From Cyanobium sp. CH-040 (GTDB taxonomy: Bacteria; Cyanobacteriota; Cyanobacteriia; PCC-6307; Cyanobiaceae): 64,000 nt of DNA. How positions within the stretch are numbered: the stretch's first letter is position 1; each line of letters opens with the position of its first letter. The position numbers and the translations under genes are program-made. Location: contig NZ_JAGQCJ010000003.1 in NCBI RefSeq assembly GCF_024346135.1, positions 62,001 to 126,000 of the forward strand. The letters are read 5' to 3'. Positions 17,232-30,007 of the stretch are shown here, in pieces. The notes under the pieces were generated by a model, which was not told the origin of the DNA, searched no databases, and saw only the letters and a list, made by a program, of their open reading frames with translations.

Positions 17232-18380
17232 ATGAAGCTGGTCTGCTCCCAGTCGGAACTCAGCGCCAGCCTTCAGCTGGTGAGCCGGGCCGTGGCCGCC
17301 CGCCCCACCCACCCGGTGCTGGCCAATGTGCTGCTCACCGCTGACGCCGGCACCGGCCGGCTCAGCCTCACTGGCTTCGACCTCAGCCTCGGCATCCAGA
17401 CCAGCCTCAGCGCCGAGGTGGAAGCCAGCGGCGCCATCACCCTGCCGGCCCGTCTGTTCGGGGAGATCGTCTCGCGCCTTGCCGCGGACAGCCCCATCGG
17501 TCTGCACTGCCCCGAGGGCGGCGAGCAGGTGGAGCTCACCAGCCTCTCCGGCTCCTACCAGATGCGGGGCCTGCCCGCCGAGGACTTCCCCGATCTGCCC
17601 CTAGTGCAGACCGGTCAGCCCATCCGCCTTGAGGTCGAGGCCCTGGTCAAGGGACTGCGGGGCACCCTGTTCGCCAGCAGCGGCGACGAGGCCAAGCAGC
17701 TGCTCACCGGGGTGCACCTGCGCCTGGAGGACGACGCCCTGGAATGCGCGGCCACCGATGGACACCGGCTGGCGGTGCTGCGTCTGGTGCAGGGAGGGGA
17801 GACGCCCCCCGCCGCCGCCGATGGGGAGCCCTTCGCCGTCACCGTGCCCGCGCGCTCCCTGCGGGAACTGGAGCGGCTGCTCTCCGGCCGCCAGTCCAGC
17901 GAGCCCCTGAGCCTCTTCTGCGAGCGGGGCCAGGTGGTGTTCCTCTGGGCTGACCAGGTGCTCACCAGCCGCAGTCTCGACGGCACCTATCCCAGCTACC
18001 GCCAGCTCATCCCCGAGAGCTTCAGCCGCAGCATCAGCGTCGATCGCCGCGCCCTGGTGGCGGCCCTGGAGCGGGTGGCGGTGCTCGCCGACCAGCACAA
18101 CAACGTGGTCAAGCTCAGCACCATGGCCGGCAGCGGCCAGCTGCAGGTGCAGGCCGATGCCCAGGACGTGGGCCGGGGTTCGGAGGCCGTGGCCGCCGGG
18201 ATCGAGGGAGAACCGATCCAGATCGCCTTCAATGTGCGCTACCTGCTCGACGGACTCAAGGTGATGGCCGCCGATCAGGTGGTGCTGCAGTGCAACGCCC
18301 CCACCACCCCCGCCGTGCTGCGTCCGCTGGATGAGTCCGACTTCACCTATCTGGTGATGCCGGTTCAGATCCGCGTCTGA
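17232..18380 (+). CDS. dnaN: DNA polymerase III beta subunit (sliding clamp)
   Basis: A 382-residue clamp that tethers the replicative polymerase to DNA. It starts MKLVCSQSELSASLQLVSRA, continues with the three-domain clamp pattern (GFDLSLGIQTSLSAEV in domain 1, ATDGHRLAVLRL in domain 2), and ends with the family-specific YLVMPVQIRV. The ATG at 17232 gives the standard length. It is preceded by the candidate origin and followed after 5 bp by the PRC-barrel gene, so they probably form an operon. Confidence 0.97.
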   Translation: MKLVCSQSELSASLQLVSRAVAARPTHPVLANVLLTADAGTGRLSLTGFDLSLGIQTSLSAEVEASGAITLPARLFGEIVSRLAADSPIGLHCPEGGEQVELTSLSGSYQMRGLPAEDFPDLPLVQTGQPIRLEVEALVKGLRGTLFASSGDEAKQLLTGVHLRLEDDALECAATDGHRLAVLRLVQGGETPPAAADGEPFAVTVPARSLRELERLLSGRQSSEPLSLFCERGQVVFLWADQVLTSRSLDGTYPSYRQLIPESFSRSISVDRRALVAALERVAVLADQHNNVVKLSTMAGSGQLQVQADAQDVGRGSEAVAAGIEGEPIQIAFNVRYLLDGLKVMAADQVVLQCNAPTTPAVLRPLDESDFTYLVMPVQIRV

Positions 18381-18385
18381 ACGCC

Positions 18386-19210
18386 TTGGCCCTTCCCGAG
18401 CAGCTGCTGCTCAGCGATCTGCTGAAGCGCCGCGTGCGCGACCAGGAGGGTCTTGAGCGGGGCACCGGCGTGGCGGTGTGGATGCATCCGCCGGTCCATC
18501 GGGTGCTGGGCTGGGCCAGCCGCCCCTCGATGTTCGGCACTCGCCGGCTGGTGTGGCGTCTCAACCAGCTCGCGGGCCTGCTGGAGCTGGAGGCCCTCGT
18601 GAAGGGCGAGCCGGCCGACACCGATCAGGCCACGCTCGAGCGCCTGCCCACCCTGATCGATGCCGCCCTGCTCGATCGCGACCGCCAGCCGATCGGCACC
18701 GTGGCCGATGCCGCCATCGACCTGCGCAGCGGCGCCATCCGCCACTACCTGGTGAGCCGCAGCGATCCGCGCCTGCCCGGCAGCAGCCGCTGGCGGCTCA
18801 GCCCCGACCGCATCGTCGATCAGCAGCCGGGGCTGGTGTCCACGGCGCTCTCGGGCCTCGACGATCTGCCCCTGGCCCGCGCCAGCGTGCGCCAGGACCT
18901 GCTGCGGCGCTCAAGGCGCTGGCGGGAGCAGGTGCAGCAGGCCGGTGAACGCCTGGAGTCGCGCGTGGAGGGCTGGCTGGAGGAGCCGCCCTGGGACGAC
19001 TCCGATGGCGTCGAGGAGGAGCCGGTGGACTGGCGGCAGTCGGACGACGCGCCCCCCGGGCCGGAACCCTGGGACGAGGAGGACTGGGACTGGGAAACCG
19101 CCGAACCGCCTCCGGACCATCCCCGCAGATCCCGCCGTCCCCGCCAGGATCCACTGCCCCGCGGCGGCTCGTACGACGGTGACGACGACGACGGCGACCC
19201 CTGGATCTGA
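18386..19210 (+). CDS. PRC-barrel-like protein next to dnaN
   Basis: A 274-residue protein conserved next to dnaN in picocyanobacteria (synteny from memory). Two PRC-barrel-like segments are visible: [15 protein letters not shown]...[16 protein letters not shown] (about 7-43) and [20 protein letters not shown] (about 93-112). The C-terminal 80 residues are extremely acidic, Trp- and Pro-rich ([21 protein letters not shown]) and probably disordered. The start appears to be a TTG 5 bp after the dnaN stop, which suggests translational coupling. Function unknown. Confidence 0.75.
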   Translation: MALPEQLLLSDLLKRRVRDQEGLERGTGVAVWMHPPVHRVLGWASRPSMFGTRRLVWRLNQLAGLLELEALVKGEPADTDQATLERLPTLIDAALLDRDRQPIGTVADAAIDLRSGAIRHYLVSRSDPRLPGSSRWRLSPDRIVDQQPGLVSTALSGLDDLPLARASVRQDLLRRSRRWREQVQQAGERLESRVEGWLEEPPWDDSDGVEEEPVDWRQSDDAPPGPEPWDEEDWDWETAEPPPDHPRRSRRPRQDPLPRGGSYDGDDDDGDPWI

Positions 19211-19224
19211 GCGCCTCGCTGCCG

Positions 19225-21660
19225 GTGGCCGTAACACGCTCCGCCACACTGGATCCAACCGACCCGCAGGCCGTGGTGGCTGCTCCCGACTACTCCGTCG
19301 CCGAGGCGCTCAGGAAAGAGAACCTCAGCCAGGCCGACTACGACGAGATCTGCCGCCGCCTGGGCCGCGCCCCCAACCGCGCCGAGCTGGGCATGTTCGG
19401 GGTGATGTGGTCGGAGCATTGCTGCTACCGCAACTCGCGGCCGCTGCTGCAGGGCTTCCCCACCACCGGCCCGCGAATCCTGGTGGGCCCCGGGGAGAAC
19501 GCCGGCGTGGTGGACCTGGGCGAGGGCCAGCGCCTGGCTTTCAAGATCGAGAGCCACAACCACCCCTCGGCGGTGGAGCCGTTCCAGGGGGCAGCCACGG
19601 GCGTGGGCGGCATCCTGCGCGACATCTTCACCATGGGCGCCCGGCCGATCGCCCTGCTCAATGCCCTTCGCTTTGGTCCCCTGGAGGACGAGCGCAACGT
19701 GGGTCTGATGGAGGGCGTGGTGGCCGGCATCGCCCACTACGGCAACTGCGTGGGCGTGCCCACCGTGGGCGGTGAGGTGGCGTTCGACGCCAGCTACTCC
19801 GGCAACCCGCTGGTGAACGCCATGGCCCTGGGGCTGATGGAAACCGAGCAGATCGTCTGCTCCGGCGCCGAGGGCGTGGGCTATCCGGTGGTGTACGTGG
19901 GCAGCACCACCGGCCGCGATGGCATGGGCGGCGCCAGCTTTGCCAGCGCTGAGCTCACCGAGGCCTCCCTCGACGACCGCCCCGCTGTGCAGGTGGGCGA
20001 TCCCTTCCTGGAGAAGGGCCTGATCGAGGCCTGTCTGGAGGCGTTCCAGAGCGGCGATGTGGTGGCCGCTCAGGACATGGGCGCCGCCGGCCTCACCTGC
20101 AGCTGCTCGGAGATGGCCGCCAAAGGCGGGCTGGGCATCGAGCTGGATCTCGATCGCGTGCCCGCCCGTGAGGCCGGCATGACCCCCTACGAGTTTCTGC
20201 TCAGCGAATCCCAGGAGCGGATGCTGTTCGTGGTCAAGCCCGGCCGCGAGCAGGCGCTGATGGAGCGCTTCACCCGCTGGGGCCTGCAGGCCGCCGTGGT
20301 GGGCCGCGTGCTCGAAGACAACATCGTGCGCGTGCTCCAGAAGGGTGAGGTCGCCGCTGAGGTGCCCGCCAGCGCCCTGGCCGACGACACGCCGATCAAT
20401 CACCACGAGTTGCTGAGCGAACCCCCGGCCGAGATCCAGGCCCACTGGCGCTGGAGCGAAGACCAGTTGCCGGCGGCGAGCGCGGCGGGGATCACCCCGG
20501 CGGGCGGCACAGCCACCTCATGGAACGACGCCCTGCTGGCCCTGCTTGACGACCCCACCATCGCCTCCAAGCGCTGGGTGTACCGCCAGTACGACCATCA
20601 GGTGCAGGCCAACACCGTGGTGCCCCCCGGCGGCGCCGATGCGGCCGTGGTGCGCCTGCGCCCTCAGCAGGGCGAGGGCGCCATGGCCCCGGCCACCCGC
20701 GGGGTGGCGGCGGTGGTCGACTGCCCCAACCGCTGGGTGGCCCTCGACCCCGAGCGCGGCGGCATGGCGGCGGTGGCCGAGGCGGCCCGCAACCTCAGCT
20801 GCGTGGGTGCCGAGCCCCTGGCCGTCACCGACAACCTCAACTTCCCCTCCCCCGAAACCCCCACCGGCTACTGGCAGCTGGCCCAGGCCTGCCGCGGCCT
20901 CTCGGCCGCCTGCTCGGCCCTCGACACCCCGGTCACGGGCGGCAACGTCTCCCTCTACAACGAGACCCGCCTCCCCGACGGCACCATGCAGCCGATCCAC
21001 CCCACGCCGGTGGTGGGCATGGTGGGCCTGGTGCACGATCTGGCCCAGGTGCGCGGCCAGGCCTGGCGGGAGGCCGGCGATGCCATCTGGCTGCTGGGGG
21101 TGCCGCTGAGCGAGACCGCTGATGCACGCGTCACGCTGGCCGGCAGCAGCTACCTCGAGCGCATCCACGGTGCCCTCACCGGCCGGCCCCCGGAGATCGA
21201 TCTTGTCCTGGAGAAGACGGTGCAGGCCTTTCTGCGCCAGGCCATCGCCGCCGGGCTGGTGGCTTCCGCCCACGACCTCAGCGACGGCGGCCTGGCGGTG
21301 GCCCTCGCCGAGGCCTGCATCGCCTCCCCCGCCCAGGCGTCCCTCGGCGCCGATCTCGCCCTGCCAGCGGCGGCCCGGGGGCGGCTCGATCGGCTGCTGT
21401 TCGCCGAGGGAGGCGCACGCATCCTGGTGAGCGTGCCGGCGGAGCGGCACCAGGCCTGGCGCGCCGCCCTGGAGTCCAGCGCATCCGCTGGCGCGGCGCC
21501 GGTGCCCGCGGAGTGCCTGGGCAGCGTTCTGGAGCAGCCGCGCCTGCGCCTGCGCCAGGGCGACCAGACCCTGATCGATCTGCCGGTGGCCGACCTGCGC
21601 CGCAGTTTCGAGCAGGCCATCCCCCGACGCCTCGGCCCGGATCTGCCTCCCACCGCCTGA
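19225..21660 (+). CDS. purL: Phosphoribosylformylglycinamidine synthase subunit PurL
   Basis: An 811-residue ATP-dependent enzyme of de novo purine synthesis (FGAR to FGAM), of the small PurL type that works with separate PurQ and PurS. Seen: [20 protein letters not shown] with the catalytic His region, [20 protein letters not shown], and the second AIRS-like half with [19 protein letters not shown] and [21 protein letters not shown] start at 19225 fits the N-terminus. Followed by purF on the same strand, making a purine pair. Confidence 0.96.
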   Translation: MAVTRSATLDPTDPQAVVAAPDYSVAEALRKENLSQADYDEICRRLGRAPNRAELGMFGVMWSEHCCYRNSRPLLQGFPTTGPRILVGPGENAGVVDLGEGQRLAFKIESHNHPSAVEPFQGAATGVGGILRDIFTMGARPIALLNALRFGPLEDERNVGLMEGVVAGIAHYGNCVGVPTVGGEVAFDASYSGNPLVNAMALGLMETEQIVCSGAEGVGYPVVYVGSTTGRDGMGGASFASAELTEASLDDRPAVQVGDPFLEKGLIEACLEAFQSGDVVAAQDMGAAGLTCSCSEMAAKGGLGIELDLDRVPAREAGMTPYEFLLSESQERMLFVVKPGREQALMERFTRWGLQAAVVGRVLEDNIVRVLQKGEVAAEVPASALADDTPINHHELLSEPPAEIQAHWRWSEDQLPAASAAGITPAGGTATSWNDALLALLDDPTIASKRWVYRQYDHQVQANTVVPPGGADAAVVRLRPQQGEGAMAPATRGVAAVVDCPNRWVALDPERGGMAAVAEAARNLSCVGAEPLAVTDNLNFPSPETPTGYWQLAQACRGLSAACSALDTPVTGGNVSLYNETRLPDGTMQPIHPTPVVGMVGLVHDLAQVRGQAWREAGDAIWLLGVPLSETADARVTLAGSSYLERIHGALTGRPPEIDLVLEKTVQAFLRQAIAAGLVASAHDLSDGGLAVALAEACIASPAQASLGADLALPAAARGRLDRLLFAEGGARILVSVPAERHQAWRAALESSASAGAAPVPAECLGSVLEQPRLRLRQGDQTLIDLPVADLRRSFEQAIPRRLGPDLPPTA

Positions 21661-21723
21661 TCCCTGCCCGCGGCGGCAGCTCCCGGCGCAGCAGGTGGGC
21701 AGCACCCAGTTGTCGAGGTGCTG

Positions 21724-23303
21724 ATGCAGAATGCAACTTCGGCGTGCATCGTGAGGCCTGTGCTGGTGGTTCCCCCCGAGCGCTCCGTCCAGCCGCCCCA
21801 GCACACCGCCCAGCTCGAGCCCTCCCTCACCTCCGAGCGGCCCGACAAGCCGGAGGAGGCCTGCGGCGTCTACGCCGTCATGGCGGACCAGCAGCCCGTG
21901 GCCAACCTGGCCTACTTCGGGCTCTACGCCCTGCAGCACCGCGGCCAGGAGTCGGCCGGCATCGCCGTCTTCGGCGAGGACCGGCAGGTGCGCCTGCACA
22001 AGGACATGGGCCTGGTGAGCCAGGTGTTCGACCAGGACGTGCTCGAGCGTCTGCCCGGCTTCCTCGCCATCGGCCACAACCGCTATTCCACCACCGGCAG
22101 CAGCAAGGTGTGCAACGCCCAGCCGGTGCTGCTCAACACGCGCCTGGGCCCGTTCGCCCTGGCCCACAACGGCAATCTGGTGAACGCGGCCGAACTCCGG
22201 CACGACCTGGCGGATCTCGCCAGCGAACTCACCTCCACCACCGACTCCGAGCTGATCGCCTTTGCCGTCCAGCAGGCGGTGGATGGAGGCCTCGACTGGG
22301 ATGGGGCGATTCGCCAGGCCGCCGGCCGCTGCCGCGGCGCCTTCAGCCTGGTGATCGGCACGCCGGATGGTCTGTTTGCCCTGCGCGACGGTCACGGCAT
22401 CCGGCCGCTGGTGTTCGGCCACCTGGGCGAGACCCACCAGGCCCAGTGGGTGGTGAGCAGTGAGACCTGCGGGCTCGACATCATCGGCGCCGGCTTCGAC
22501 GACGACGTCCAGCCCGGTGAGATCATCCATTTCCGCCAGGGCGATCCCACCCCCCTGCGCAGCCGCTGGATCGAGGAGCCGGCCAAGCTGTGCGTCTTCG
22601 AGATGATCTACTTCGCCCGCCCCGACAGCCGTTTCTTCGGCGAGTCGCTCTACAGCTACCGGGTGCGGATCGGCGAGGTGCTGGCCCGGGAGACCCCCGT
22701 GGACGCCGACATCGTCATCGGTGTGCCCGACTCCGGCATCCCGGCGGCGATCGGCTACTCCCAGGTGAGCGGCATCCCCTTCGGCGACGGGCTGATCAAG
22801 AACCGCTACGTGGGCCGCACCTTCATCCAGCCCACCCAGGCGATGCGCGAGGCGGGCATCCGCGTGAAGCTCAACCCCCTGCCCGACGTGCTGGCCGGCA
22901 AGCGGGTGGTGGTGATCGACGACTCGATCGTGCGCGGCACCACCAGCCGCAAGCTGGTGGCCGCCCTGCGCGATGCCGGCGCCACCGAGGTGCACATGCG
23001 CATCAGTTCGCCGCCCGTCACCCACCCCTGCTTCTACGGCATCGACACCGACACCCAGGACCAGCTGATCGCCGCCCGGCTCACCCTGGAGGAGATCGCC
23101 GCCCACCTGGGCGTCGACTCCCTGGCCTATCTCAGCAAGGAGGGCATGGTGGAGGCCGCCCAGGCCCATTCCGGCCACTTCTGCACCGCCTGCTTCGACG
23201 GTGCCTATCCGATCGAGATGGACGAATCGGTGCGCTCCAGCAAGCTGATGCTGGAGCCCGCCGGACTGGCCGCCCGCCGCAGGCTGGTGGCCGCCGCCGC
23301 GCC

Positions 23304-23307
<4 letters not shown>
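21724..23307 (+). CDS. purF: Amidophosphoribosyltransferase
   Basis: The first committed enzyme of purine synthesis, about 527 residues. The Ntn glutaminase domain begins at Cys47 (EEACGVYAV), preceded by a propeptide that is normally removed, and carries [12 protein letters not shown] and [11 protein letters not shown]. The PRPP-binding loop is [18 protein letters not shown]. Cysteines in THPCFYGID and [11 protein letters not shown] fit the Fe-S-cluster-containing class typified by Bacillus PurF. The start is uncertain (GTG 21718, ATG 21724 or later) because the propeptide is variable. The stop shares a CTAG palindrome with the convergent gyrA/parC gene. Confidence 0.95.
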
Positions 23308-25829
<2,522 letters not shown>

Positions 25830-25926
25830 CCGGTGCTGCGGTCTGAGGGCGCAATGTGGCGCTCAGCCTACCGATGCCCTCCGGTCCGGACAGGGGCCGT
25901 CCCGGCCTGAGCCTGGGTGGATGGGT

Positions 25927-26808
25927 TCAGAAGCTGGCGTTGGCCTGGGCCCGGTCCACATCGGCGCGCAGCTCGGGAATCTCCAGCAGGCGCCGGGTGG
26001 TGCTGCGCAGCCTCGGACCCCACAGCTGCTCCTTCTGATAGCTCTCGAGCACGTAGTTCGGTTCGGAGTCCAGGGCCCGGGCGGCCCGCTCCAGCGCCTC
26101 CTGCCGGCCTTGCGGGCCCCGCTCGAACAGGGCTGAGGCCAGGGCCAGATTGGGTTCCGCCGCCTCGGGACGGATCTGCAGCACCCGGCGCCAGCGCTCG
26201 ATCGCCCGGTCCGCCTTGCCCTGCTCGAACAGCACCAGCGCCTGGTTGTTGATCGCTTCCCAGAAGTCGCGCCGCAGCTCGGCGGCCCGCTCGAAGGCGG
26301 TGTAGGCCTCGGTGGGCTGGTCCAGCAGGATGTGGGCGTTGCCCACGTCGAAGAAGGCGCTGGCATTGCGGGGATCGCGCCGCAGGCCCTGGCGCAGCAG
26401 TTGCAGGGCTTCAGCGGGCCGACCGTCACGCAGGGCCAGGGATCCCTGGGCGAACCAGATGCCGGCGTTCTCGGGATCGAGTTCCCGGGCGCGATCCAGC
26501 GACAGCACCGCCGCGGCGGTCTGCTCGCTGCGCAGCTGGGCCTCGGCCAGCAGCACCCAGCCGCGGGGGTCGGCCGGCAGCATCTGCACGGTGAGCGCCG
26601 CCAGTCGCGCCGCATCCTCCGCCTGACCCAGCTGCAGCAGCCGGGCCGCCGCCTGGGCGATGCCCAGCGCCGCACCTTCCAGTTCCTGGCGCTGGGGGAC
26701 GTACACGTAGGGCACCAGGGCCCGTGCCGGTTGAATGCCGCCAAGGCCCATCCCGAGCGCCAGCAGCGGGAGGATGCGCAGCAGGGTGCGCCGCCAGTGC
26801 GACGGCAT
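25927..26808 (-). CDS. Tetratricopeptide-repeat protein, exported
   Basis: A 293-residue protein with a signal segment (LLRILPLLALGMGLGG, cleavage near PARALV) and about six TPR-like repeats, for example GWVLLAEAQLRSEQTAAAVL, IWFAQGSLALRDGRPAEALQ and AFFDVGNAHILLDQPTEAY. It likely acts as a scaffold in the periplasm or thylakoid lumen. In picocyanobacteria a TPR gene sits between gyrA/parC and queG (synteny from memory). The ATG at 26808 is preferred over an in-frame TTG at 26814. Partner unknown. Confidence 0.85.
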   Translation of the reverse strand: MPSHWRRTLLRILPLLALGMGLGGIQPARALVPYVYVPQRQELEGAALGIAQAAARLLQLGQAEDAARLAALTVQMLPADPRGWVLLAEAQLRSEQTAAAVLSLDRARELDPENAGIWFAQGSLALRDGRPAEALQLLRQGLRRDPRNASAFFDVGNAHILLDQPTEAYTAFERAAELRRDFWEAINNQALVLFEQGKADRAIERWRRVLQIRPEAAEPNLALASALFERGPQGRQEALERAARALDSEPNYVLESYQKEQLWGPRLRSTTRRLLEIPELRADVDRAQANASF

Positions 26809-26832
26809 CGGCAACAGGCAATTCCACTCAGC

Positions 26833-27792
26833 CTAGGGATCGGCTTGAGGTTGTCCCGCCAGCGCCGCACGGATGTTGCGCCGCCACATCCACGGGCGGA
26901 TGCGTCGCAGGGCCGAGGCCCGCATCCGGCTGTCCCATTCGGCGTCGCTCCAGCCGAGGGCTTCTCCGGCCTGCAGATTCAGCCACCAGGGCCGTGGCTG
27001 CAGATCCGCCTCCAGGCTGCTCTCCAGGGGCTGGTGGTTCCAGGGGCAGGCCTCCTGGCAGAGGTCGCAGCCGGCGACCCAGCCGTGCAGGGCGGCGCCG
27101 ATGGGTTCGGGCAGCTGCGGATCCCGGTTCTCGATCGTGTGGTAGGCGATGCAGCGGCGGCTGTCCACCACGAAGGGTTCGCGGATGGCGCCGGTGGGGC
27201 AGGCGGGGATGCAGCGGCTGCAGCTGCCGCAGAGGGACTGGGCCGGCGCATCCGGCGGCAGTTCCAGGGTGGTGAGCAGATGTCCCAGCAGCAGCCAGGA
27301 TCCCCGCCGCCGGTGGATCAGGTTGCCGTGCTTGCCGATCCAGCCCAGCCCGGCCTCCTCGGCCCAGGCCTTGTCCATCAGTGGGGCGCTGTCCACGCAG
27401 GCGCGCCAGCGCACCCCCTCCACCTCCTGCTCCAGCCAGCGGCCCAGCTGCCGCAGACGCCCCTCGATCACCCGGTGGTAATCGCGGCCCCAGCCGTAAC
27501 GCGCCACCTTCAGGGCGCCCGGGGCCCTGGCCGCGGCCACGTGATGGTTCAGTCCCACCGCCAGCAGGCTGCGCACCCCGGGCAGCAGGCTCTCCACTGC
27601 CCGCCGGCGCGGATCGGCCATCCAGCCCATCCCGGCCTGATGCCCTGCCCGCAGCCAGCGCTCCAGGGCGGCCGTGCGCAGCTGCATCCGTTCACCTCCG
27701 GGGACGGCGGCGATCCCCACCGGATCGAAGCCCAGGGCCCGGGCCCGTTCCCGCAGCTGAGCCGCCAGCGCCGTGGCAGAGCCGGCCGTCAC
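26833..27792 (-). CDS. queG: Epoxyqueuosine reductase
   Basis: A 319-residue enzyme of the last step of queuosine tRNA modification, cobalamin- and Fe-S-dependent. Two ferredoxin-like 4Fe-4S motifs are present: CGSCSRCIPACPTGAI and, later, CDLCQEACPWN. The QueG-specific ENRDPQLPEPIG and VDSAPLMDKAWAEEAGLGWIGKH segments are also there. The GTG at 27792 gives an N-terminus of usual length (LRERARALGFDPVGIAAV follows); an ATG at 27849 would extend into the divergent HpsJ-like gene. Ends 24 bp before the TPR gene, so probably the same transcript. Confidence 0.94.
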   Translation of the reverse strand: MTAGSATALAAQLRERARALGFDPVGIAAVPGGERMQLRTAALERWLRAGHQAGMGWMADPRRRAVESLLPGVRSLLAVGLNHHVAAARAPGALKVARYGWGRDYHRVIEGRLRQLGRWLEQEVEGVRWRACVDSAPLMDKAWAEEAGLGWIGKHGNLIHRRRGSWLLLGHLLTTLELPPDAPAQSLCGSCSRCIPACPTGAIREPFVVDSRRCIAYHTIENRDPQLPEPIGAALHGWVAGCDLCQEACPWNHQPLESSLEADLQPRPWWLNLQAGEALGWSDAEWDSRMRASALRRIRPWMWRRNIRAALAGQPQADP

Positions 27793-27827
27793 CCGTACAC
27801 TTGCGCAACTTCTCCAGTCTGTAGCGC

Positions 27828-28502
27828 TTGACTCCGAGTACCGCCTCATCGGGCCGCATCGCCCAGCTCCTGCGTTGGCTGGGTCTCACCCTCGTGGTGC
27901 TGATGGGGCTTCAGCTCACCCCGTTGCTGGTGAACTGGAACTGGGATCTGGAACCCTTCCGCCAGGTGTTCCTGGACCGGCTCGTGGGCGAGGGTCCCAT
28001 GGCCCTGGTGGGTCTGCTGCTGATGCTGGTGGCCCAGCGGCTCGAGGGCCCCTCCTCCCGTACCCCCCTGCGCTGGCTGGCGGGTGTGCTCGCCGCCCTG
28101 CTGGCGATCGCGATGGTGGTGGCCGTGCCGCTGTCCCTGAACAGCGAGGCCGCCCTGGCCCAGGAAGCGCAGCAGCAGGAGGCCGCGATCGCCCAGCAGG
28201 CGATGCAGCTGGAGATGCAGAAGCAGCAGGTGGAGGATCCGGCCTTCGTGGACCAGCTGATCGCCGAGGCCGAGAAGGAGGGCCGCATTCCTCCCCAGGC
28301 CACCGACGCGGAGAAGAAGAAGCGGGCCCGCGAGTTCATCGACAGCCAGATCAGGCCTCAGCTGGAGCAGGCCGAGAAGCAGGTGGCCCAGGCCCGCTTC
28401 GCCCGCAATCTGGGGTTGCAGCAGCGCCGTTTCGGCGTCACCGGCCGTGCCGTCGCCCTTGCGGTCGCCTTCGTGCTGGTGGCCGTTGTGGCCCTGGTGT
28501 GA
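27828..28502 (+). CDS. HpsJ-like membrane protein
   Basis: A 224-residue membrane protein with a helix near the N-terminus (LGLTLVVLMGLQLTPLL), a second after a short loop (MALVGLLLMLVAQRL), a third (LAGVLAALLAIAMVVAVPLSL), then a long Gln/Glu-rich coiled coil (about 105-190) and a C-terminal helix (ALAVAFVLVAVVALV). This layout is that of HpsJ-type proteins linked to polysaccharide secretion in filamentous cyanobacteria. The name is tentative and the role in a unicell unknown. The start is probably the TTG at 27828. Divergent from queG. Confidence 0.65.
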   Translation: MTPSTASSGRIAQLLRWLGLTLVVLMGLQLTPLLVNWNWDLEPFRQVFLDRLVGEGPMALVGLLLMLVAQRLEGPSSRTPLRWLAGVLAALLAIAMVVAVPLSLNSEAALAQEAQQQEAAIAQQAMQLEMQKQQVEDPAFVDQLIAEAEKEGRIPPQATDAEKKKRAREFIDSQIRPQLEQAEKQVAQARFARNLGLQQRRFGVTGRAVALAVAFVLVAVVALV

Positions 28503-28628
28503 GCAGCTGAGTGAGCGGCGTCGGCATCTCTCACCCAGCTGCCCCTCCCTCTGCCCGGCAGGACGGGCGGGCCCCACGCCTGGCTAAGTTGCCTGTCTCA
28601 GCAGACGGCCGGAACGCGGGGTTTTGCC

Positions 28629-29357
28629 TTGGTTCAATCCAGTCCCAGACCTGACCAGCCGCTGGCGGACCGGCTCCAGCAGGACCTCAAGAACGACCTG
28701 ATCGCCGGTCTGCTGGTGGTCATCCCCCTGGCCACCACCATCTGGCTGGCCACTACGGTCAGCCGCTTCGTGCTGGCGTTCCTCACCACGATTCCCAAGC
28801 AGTTCAATCCCTTCAACACCCTCAATCCGCTCCTCCAGGAGCTGATCAATCTGGGTGTGGGTCTGCTGGTGCCGCTGCTGGGGATCCTGCTGATCGGCCT
28901 GATGGCCCGCAACATCGTCGGGCGATGGTTGCTCGAATTCGGTGAGGGCACCCTGCTGCGCATTCCCCTGGCCGGGTCGGTCTACAAGACCCTCAAGCAG
29001 CTGCTGGAAACCTTCCTGCAGGGCAATGCCAGCCGCTTTCGCCGGGTCGTGCTGGTGGAGTACCCGCGCGAGGGCCTCTATGCCCTCGGTTTCGTCACCG
29101 GTCCCCTCGGCACCAGCCTGCAGAGCGGCTTCAGCGAACCGATGCTGAGCGTGTTCATTCCCACCGCACCGAATCCCACCACCGGCTGGTACACGGTGGT
29201 GCCGGAGCGTTCCGTGAAGGACCTCGACCTGACGGTGGAGGATGCCTTCCGCACCATCATCTCCGCGGGCATCGTCAGCCCCGACGAGCGCGAAGCCCCC
29301 TCCAACCGCAGTTTCTCCAGCCTTCTGGCCCAGCTCCGGGCCCCGCAGATGTCCTGA
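28629..29357 (+). CDS. DUF502 family membrane protein
   Basis: A 242-residue membrane protein of the DUF502 (COG2928) family, unknown function. Helices: LIAGLLVVIPLATTIWLATT and LGVGLLVPLLGILLIGLMA. Conserved DUF502 signatures follow: RIPLAGSVYKTLKQLLETF, VVLVEYPREGLYALGFVTG and SVFIPTAPNPTTGWYTVVP. Start is a TTG at 28629. Its stop TGA overlaps the nusB ATG (TGATG), indicating translational coupling. Plant and cyanobacterial homologues are also uncharacterised. Confidence 0.9.
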   Translation: MVQSSPRPDQPLADRLQQDLKNDLIAGLLVVIPLATTIWLATTVSRFVLAFLTTIPKQFNPFNTLNPLLQELINLGVGLLVPLLGILLIGLMARNIVGRWLLEFGEGTLLRIPLAGSVYKTLKQLLETFLQGNASRFRRVVLVEYPREGLYALGFVTGPLGTSLQSGFSEPMLSVFIPTAPNPTTGWYTVVPERSVKDLDLTVEDAFRTIISAGIVSPDEREAPSNRSFSSLLAQLRAPQMS

Positions 29358-30007
29358 TGCCCAGCCGCAGTCTCTCCCGTGAACTGGCCCTGCTGATGCT
29401 GGGTCAGACCAATGACCGCGGCTCCACGGGCGGCGACCGCGGCCCGGCTGCGCCTGAGCCCCCTTTCGAAGACCTGCTCCAGCAGGCGCTGCTCACCCTC
29501 ACCCAGCACGTGCGCGAAGCCCTGGACAGCTCCGCCGCCGATCTGCAGACCGCCCAGCAGCAGCTGCTCGACAGTGAGCTCCAGGAGCAGGGCGCCGACC
29601 AGCTGCCGCGGGTGCGCCAGCACCTCCAGCAGGGCCTGGCGGCCGCTGAGCAGGCGCTCAACCGCCTCTCCGCCAGTCTCGAGCTTCCCCGCCTGCTGCT
29701 GCTGGCCGACCAGGAGGAGGTGCGGCGCGGGGCCGTCGAGCGCACCCGGGCGGTGCTGCGCGACCGTGACGGCATCGACCGGCGGCTCGACGCCGTGATG
29801 GAGGGCTGGCGCCTGGGCCGGCTGCCCCGCATCGACCGTGACATCCTGCGCCTGGCGGTGGTGGACCTGGACGCGTTCGGCACCCCTGCCGCCGTGGCCT
29901 GCAGCGAGGCCGTGGAGCTGGCCAACCGCTACAGCGACGAACAGGGCCGGCGCATGATCAACGGCGTCCTGCGCCGGTTCACCACCGCTGCCGGGAGCCG
30001 AGCCTGA
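29357..30007 (+). CDS. nusB: Transcription antitermination factor NusB
   Basis: A 216-residue RNA-binding protein of the ribosomal antitermination complex (with NusE/S10). The N-terminal SLSRELALLMLGQ and the C-terminal NusB core RLPRIDRDILRLAVVDLDAF, ACSEAVELANRYSDEQGRR and INGVLRRF are diagnostic. The middle carries a Gln-rich insertion common in cyanobacterial NusB, making it longer than the ~140-residue E. coli protein. Start and stop are each coupled by TGATG to DUF502 upstream and ftsY downstream. Confidence 0.94.
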   Translation: MPSRSLSRELALLMLGQTNDRGSTGGDRGPAAPEPPFEDLLQQALLTLTQHVREALDSSAADLQTAQQQLLDSELQEQGADQLPRVRQHLQQGLAAAEQALNRLSASLELPRLLLLADQEEVRRGAVERTRAVLRDRDGIDRRLDAVMEGWRLGRLPRIDRDILRLAVVDLDAFGTPAAVACSEAVELANRYSDEQGRRMINGVLRRFTTAAGSRA